From NCBI GenBank assembly GCA_019118845.1, contig DWYE01000018.1, positions 1 to 10,061 of the forward strand: 10,061 bases of DNA. Direction: 5' to 3'. The notes below the pieces were generated by a model that did no database searches, had not been told where the DNA came from, and saw only the letters and a program-made list of their open reading frames with translations. The position numbers and the translations under genes were made by a program. Every line of letters starts with the position of its first letter. The first letter of the stretch is position 1. Below, piece after piece: positions 6,826 through 10,061 of the stretch. The DNA is from Anaeromassilibacillus stercoravium (GTDB lineage: Bacteria > Bacillota > Clostridia > Oscillospirales > Acutalibacteraceae).

Positions 6826-6848
6826 GATACCATTCACCGGAACGTAAG
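6811..6848. promoter_or_regulatory. Second BceR-type operator with a degenerate tandem copy 22 bp downstream
   Basis: CTTACC-AAAA-CGTAAG (6811-6826) has the same layout as the repeat at 4826-4841, with only the innermost base of each half changed. It overlaps the last kinase codons, and the stop codon TAA (6823-6825) is part of its right arm. A weaker copy TTCACC-GGAA-CGTAAG (6833-6848) follows, so the right half AACGTAAG occurs twice, exactly 22 bases apart, or about two helical turns. This suggests two regulator dimers on one face of the DNA before the transporter promoter (inference). Confidence 0.55.
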
Positions 6849-6858
6849 GTGCAGACCG

Positions 6859-6864
6859 TATGAT
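6859..6864 (+). promoter_or_regulatory. -10 element of the MacB-like transporter genes
   Basis: TATGAT lies 10 bases after the second operator copy and 29 bases before the ATPase ATG. The region 17 bases upstream is occupied by the operator and contains no TTGACA-like hexamer, so transcription probably depends on an activator. The strong ribosome binding site AAGGAGG (6879-6885) follows. The transporter genes may also be read through from the kinase gene. Confidence 0.5.
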
Positions 6865-6893
6865 GGAAGCGATCTGATAAGGAGGTATCCTAT

Positions 6894-7577
6894 ATGGAAG
6901 TATTGCGTGTAGAGAACCTTTGCAAAGTATACGGCAAAGGAGAAACAAGAGTGGAGGCGTTGAAAAACGTCTCGTTCTCCATGGAAAAAGGTGAATTTGC
7001 AGCAGTGGTCGGGGAATCCGGCTCCGGCAAAAGCACGCTGTTACACTGTATCGGCGGGTTGGAGCAACCTTCCTCCGGACACGTCTACCTGGATGGCCGG
7101 GATCTGTTTGCACTGCGAGAAAACCAGCGCACGATCTTCCGGCGGCAAAACATCGGGTTTATTTTTCAATCCTTCCAGCTGGTGGAGGAATTAACAGTGG
7201 AGCAGAATATCGTCTTCCCCCTCCTGCTGGATGGACGCAAACCAGATGAGGCACGTGTGGAGGAGCTTTTATGGATACTGGGATTGATGGAGCGCCGTCA
7301 TCATCTGCCGAGCCAGCTTTCAGGCGGGCAGCAACAGCGCGTGGCAATCGGGAGAGCGCTGATCGCCAAACCGATGTTGGTCCTGGCGGACGAACCCACA
7401 GGCAACCTGGATTCGAAAAACAGCCAAGATGTTGTTGAACTCTTACACCGCGCCTCACGGCACTACCGGCAGACCGTTCTGATGATCACTCACAATGTAC
7501 ACTTGACGGATGCGGTGGACCGCGTGTTGCAGGTTTCGGACGGCGAGTTGCGCGATTGGGGAGGGATGCAGGAATGA
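6894..7577 (+). CDS. MacB/LolD-type ABC transporter ATP-binding protein
   Basis: A 227-residue ATPase, the usual length for the MacB/LolD/BceA group, which drives mechanotransmission through FtsX-type permeases rather than classical alternating-access transport (family knowledge). Visible motifs: Walker A GESGSGKST (40-48), Q-loop IFQSFQLVEELTV, signature LSGGQ (142-146) followed by QQRVAIGRAL, Walker B and D-loop LADEPTGNLDSKNS (from 164), and H-loop MITHNVHL. The ATG at 6894 is fixed by AAGGAGG 8 bases upstream. The stop overlaps the permease start (ATGA), so the two subunits are translationally coupled. The 68-base gap to the kinase holds a likely operator and promoter. The motifs do not separate peptide export or resistance from other MacB-like roles; the neighbouring two-component system favours a stress- or peptide-responsive role. 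Confidence 0.95.
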   Translation: MEVLRVENLCKVYGKGETRVEALKNVSFSMEKGEFAAVVGESGSGKSTLLHCIGGLEQPSSGHVYLDGRDLFALRENQRTIFRRQNIGFIFQSFQLVEELTVEQNIVFPLLLDGRKPDEARVEELLWILGLMERRHHLPSQLSGGQQQRVAIGRALIAKPMLVLADEPTGNLDSKNSQDVVELLHRASRHYRQTVLMITHNVHLTDAVDRVLQVSDGELRDWGGMQE

Positions 7578-9922
7578 AACGCTATCTGGACCTCATCCCG
7601 ATCTCCGCCAAACGGCACCGGAGGCAAAGCCTTATGACGCGGCTGTGTATCTTTTTAGCTGTATTCCTTGTAACAGCAATCTTTGGGATGGCAGATATGG
7701 AACTGCGCTCTCAACGGCAACAGGCGATCATGGATGGCGGCAATTGGCACATTGCTTTCCGGGACATCACAGAAGAACAAGCCGCGCGCATTGCCGCCTG
7801 GCCAGAGGTGAAAACATCTTCCTGGTATGGCGTTGTGAATTATGATTGCGACGAGGGGTACACCCTTTCCGGGATCGAAACAGCCATCTGCGGCGCTGAC
7901 CCCGCTTGGATGGGAATGTTCCCCGCTGTCCAGGTGGAGGAGGGTTCCTTCGATGCCGAAGGCAGCGGTGTACTGCTAACAGAGAACGCCCGCGCGCGCT
8001 TGGAGGTACAGGTGGACGACTTCATCCAGCTATATACCCCGGACGGGCGAGTCCTAGATCTACAAGTCACAGGCTTTGTGACCAACACCGCCATGTTGGA
8101 CCACGAGGACGCGTTCGGTTTGGTTATGAACACGCAGACTTTCCGCTCCTATTTTTCTGGAGATACGGCACAGGACGCAGATTCCGTTTATTATGTGCAA
8201 TTTTCGCCGCTTTGCCGCATCTTACAGGTAGTAGAATCGATCAAAACAGAGCTGCATTTAACCGACGCACAAGTTTTTCCCTATGGAAAACTCTTGGGCT
8301 TAATGGGCCAAAGCGATGACCCCTTAATGCTGCGCCTGTATCTGACCGCAGCGGTACTGGCAGTCCTCGTGGCGACGGCCGGCATACTGATGATCGCCAG
8401 CAGCCTAAACAGCAACATCGCCCAAAGGATTTCATTCTTCGGTCTGTTGCGTTGCCTGGGGGCAACACGCAAACAGGTGGCGCGTTTTGTCCGTTTAGAG
8501 GCGCTAAACTGGTGTAAAACGGCAATTCCGCTGGGGCTTGCGGCAGGCACGGCACTCGTTTGGGTACTCTGCTCCCTGCTTGTGAAGCTCAGCCCCACCT
8601 ATTTTGCCGGGATGCCAGCTTTTGGGATCAGTGGAATTGGCCTTACCTGTGGGGTTGTGATTGGCTTAGTGACCGTCCTGCTCGCAGCACGTGCGCCTGC
8701 AAAGCGTGCAGCAAAGGTCTCGCCTCTGTGCGCTGTCTCCGGAAATGCAACCCCCGTCTCGCCGGTACGCCGTGCAGCAAATACGCGCTTATTCCGTGTG
8801 GACACTGCACTGGGGGTCCGTCATGCCACGGCCAGCAAAAAGAATTTCTTTCTGATGGTCAGCTCCTTTGCGTTCAGCATCATCCTATTCCTAGCGTTCA
8901 ATATGGCGATAGATTTTATGCATCAGTCTATCACACCACTGCGTCCGTATTCCGCAGACCTGTCAATCATCAGCGCAGACCAAACCTGTTCCATCCCATC
9001 CGAGCTAGGACAGCATCTTGCAGAGGACCCGGTGGTCAAGCGTGTGTATGGGCGGATGTTTGCTTATGGGATTCCCGCTACCATTGATGGCCAAGAGGGG
9101 ACTGTGGACCTGATTTCCTACGAAATCAACCAGTTTGGATGGGCCTCCGGCTCCCTCCTAGAGGGTTCCATTGATGGAGCCCTGAACGGAAATGGCCTCC
9201 TTGCGCTCTATGGCAACGGAACCACGCGCCATACCGGCAGCACGGTGACCGCAGACTTTGGGACGGGCACACAAACGCTCACCGTTTCAGGGGTACTGTC
9301 TGATTGCCCGTTCCAAAGCGAACCTGGTGTGGAAATCTTCATTTGTTCAGAGGAAACCTTCCGCACGTTGACTGGGCAGGATGGATACACAATCCTGGAC
9401 CTACAGTTGAACGCAGATGCAACCGACGCAGACGTTGAAGCGATCCGTACCCAAGCGGGCAGCGGCACCACCTTCTCAGACGACCGGCGCTCAAACAGCG
9501 AGGCCATTGGCGCCTACTATTCGTTTGCATTGTTTGTTTACGGGTTTCTCTCTGTAATCGCTCTGATCGCGGTTTTCAACATTGTAAACAGCATCTCCAT
9601 GAGCGTGTCCGCGCGGGTACGGCAATACGGCGCTATGCGGGCCATCGGTATGAGCAGCCATCAACTGATGCGAATGGTAGCGGCGGAGGCTGCAACCTAT
9701 TCACTGTTTGGCATTCTAGTGGGTTGTGCAGTTGGGCTCCTAGCAAATTGGTTCTTATTCCGAATCACGGTTACGGCCAACTGGGGAATCCCGTGGTATA
9801 TCCCATGGGCAGCACTGGGCTTGATTGTCCTATTGGTGGCATTCTCTGCCGCACTGGCAGTTCGCGGTCCCTCCCAGCGTATCCGCCGCATGTCCATCGT
9901 TGAAACCATCCACGCGGAGTAG
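7574..9922 (+). CDS. FtsX/MacB-like ABC transporter permease with two FtsX modules
   Basis: A 782-residue permease. A first helix (about 16-38) is followed by a large extracellular region (about 40-245, MacB-periplasmic-like), then three helices at about 250-275, 315-340 and 352-373. The pattern repeats: a helix at about 424-445, a second extracellular region (about 450-645), and three helices at about 650-672, 706-726 and 742-764. The cytoplasmic turns FFGLLRCLGATRKQVARFVRLEA and YGAMRAIGMSSHQLMRMVAAEA are the coupling segments typical of FtsX domains and occur once in each half. With eight predicted helices it is a duplicated FtsX protein and differs from 10-helix BceB permeases. It partners the ATPase immediately upstream (ATGA overlap). 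The ATG at 7574 is preferred over an in-frame TTG at 7556 because of the overlap and the GGGAGG site about 10 bases upstream. The substrate is unknown; the extracellular regions are the likely recognition sites. Confidence 0.93.
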   Translation: MKRYLDLIPISAKRHRRQSLMTRLCIFLAVFLVTAIFGMADMELRSQRQQAIMDGGNWHIAFRDITEEQAARIAAWPEVKTSSWYGVVNYDCDEGYTLSGIETAICGADPAWMGMFPAVQVEEGSFDAEGSGVLLTENARARLEVQVDDFIQLYTPDGRVLDLQVTGFVTNTAMLDHEDAFGLVMNTQTFRSYFSGDTAQDADSVYYVQFSPLCRILQVVESIKTELHLTDAQVFPYGKLLGLMGQSDDPLMLRLYLTAAVLAVLVATAGILMIASSLNSNIAQRISFFGLLRCLGATRKQVARFVRLEALNWCKTAIPLGLAAGTALVWVLCSLLVKLSPTYFAGMPAFGISGIGLTCGVVIGLVTVLLAARAPAKRAAKVSPLCAVSGNATPVSPVRRAANTRLFRVDTALGVRHATASKKNFFLMVSSFAFSIILFLAFNMAIDFMHQSITPLRPYSADLSIISADQTCSIPSELGQHLAEDPVVKRVYGRMFAYGIPATIDGQEGTVDLISYEINQFGWASGSLLEGSIDGALNGNGLLALYGNGTTRHTGSTVTADFGTGTQTLTVSGVLSDCPFQSEPGVEIFICSEETFRTLTGQDGYTILDLQLNADATDADVEAIRTQAGSGTTFSDDRRSNSEAIGAYYSFALFVYGFLSVIALIAVFNIVNSISMSVSARVRQYGAMRAIGMSSHQLMRMVAAEAATYSLFGILVGCAVGLLANWFLFRITVTANWGIPWYIPWAALGLIVLLVAFSAALAVRGPSQRIRRMSIVETIHAE

Positions 9923-10061
9923 CATTTCTCACATGCACATTCCCCTCTGATTGCCCAATGTCCCTAGAATTAAAGCGCCTACACCTTGCTTGGTCGTCTG
10001 CTTTCCTCAGATTCCTGTCTTGAAAATCCTACCGATTGGAACAACAAACAACCCCCTCAAA
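9923..10061. other. Downstream region with no visible gene or clear terminator
   Basis: After the permease stop there are 139 bases up to the window end. I see no convincing hairpin with a T-run and no start codon with a ribosome binding site, so the transcript end is either beyond the window or factor-dependent. Confidence 0.5.

Overview
The window looks like chromosomal DNA from a moderately GC-rich, Gram-positive member of the Clostridia, most like gut Oscillospiraceae or relatives (inference). The reasons are purine-rich ribosome binding sites of the GGAGG type, ATGA stop/start overlaps, a GTG and a TTG start, a two-component system with its own ABC transporter, and a small secreted protein with a signal peptide but no outer-membrane features. 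I see no RNA gene, CRISPR array, insertion sequence or phage gene.

Layout. Bases 52-618 (+) encode a small secreted protein with a cysteine/histidine-rich tail. It converges, across a hairpin terminator that could serve both strands (642-679), on a three-gene operon on the minus strand. Read from its 5' end, that operon is an ABC-2-type ATPase (4510-3644), a permease fused to an extracellular M1-like zinc peptidase domain (3647-1434), and a second, smaller permease (1441-704). These genes overlap by 4 and 8 bases. An AT-rich divergent control region (4511-4906) separates this operon from a plus-strand cluster: an OmpR-family response regulator (4907-5599), a histidine kinase (5596-6825), a MacB/LolD-like ATPase (6894-7577) and an FtsX/MacB-like large permease (7574-9922).

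How the parts may work together. The kinase-regulator pair sits directly upstream of the MacB-like transporter and most likely controls it. The sequence gives a concrete mechanism. A perfect CTTACA-N4-TGTAAG inverted repeat lies before the regulator gene, and a near copy (CTTACC-N4-CGTAAG) overlaps the kinase stop codon just before the transporter genes. Both stand upstream of a good -10 hexamer that lacks a recognisable -35. The repeat matches the TnACA-N4-TGTAA box described for BceR-type regulators of antimicrobial peptide resistance. However, the kinase has a real extracellular loop and the permease is of the 8-helix FtsX-duplication type rather than the 10-helix BceB type. The divergent operon is a second transporter with an attached surface peptidase. 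Its promoter carries a different element, an 11-bp-period direct repeat. A shared role in peptide or envelope stress is plausible but not shown by the sequence.

The most interesting items are the two matching regulatory boxes and the transporter-peptidase fusion, which has a widened zinc motif (HEXXH-X20-E) and no GAMEN exopeptidase motif.
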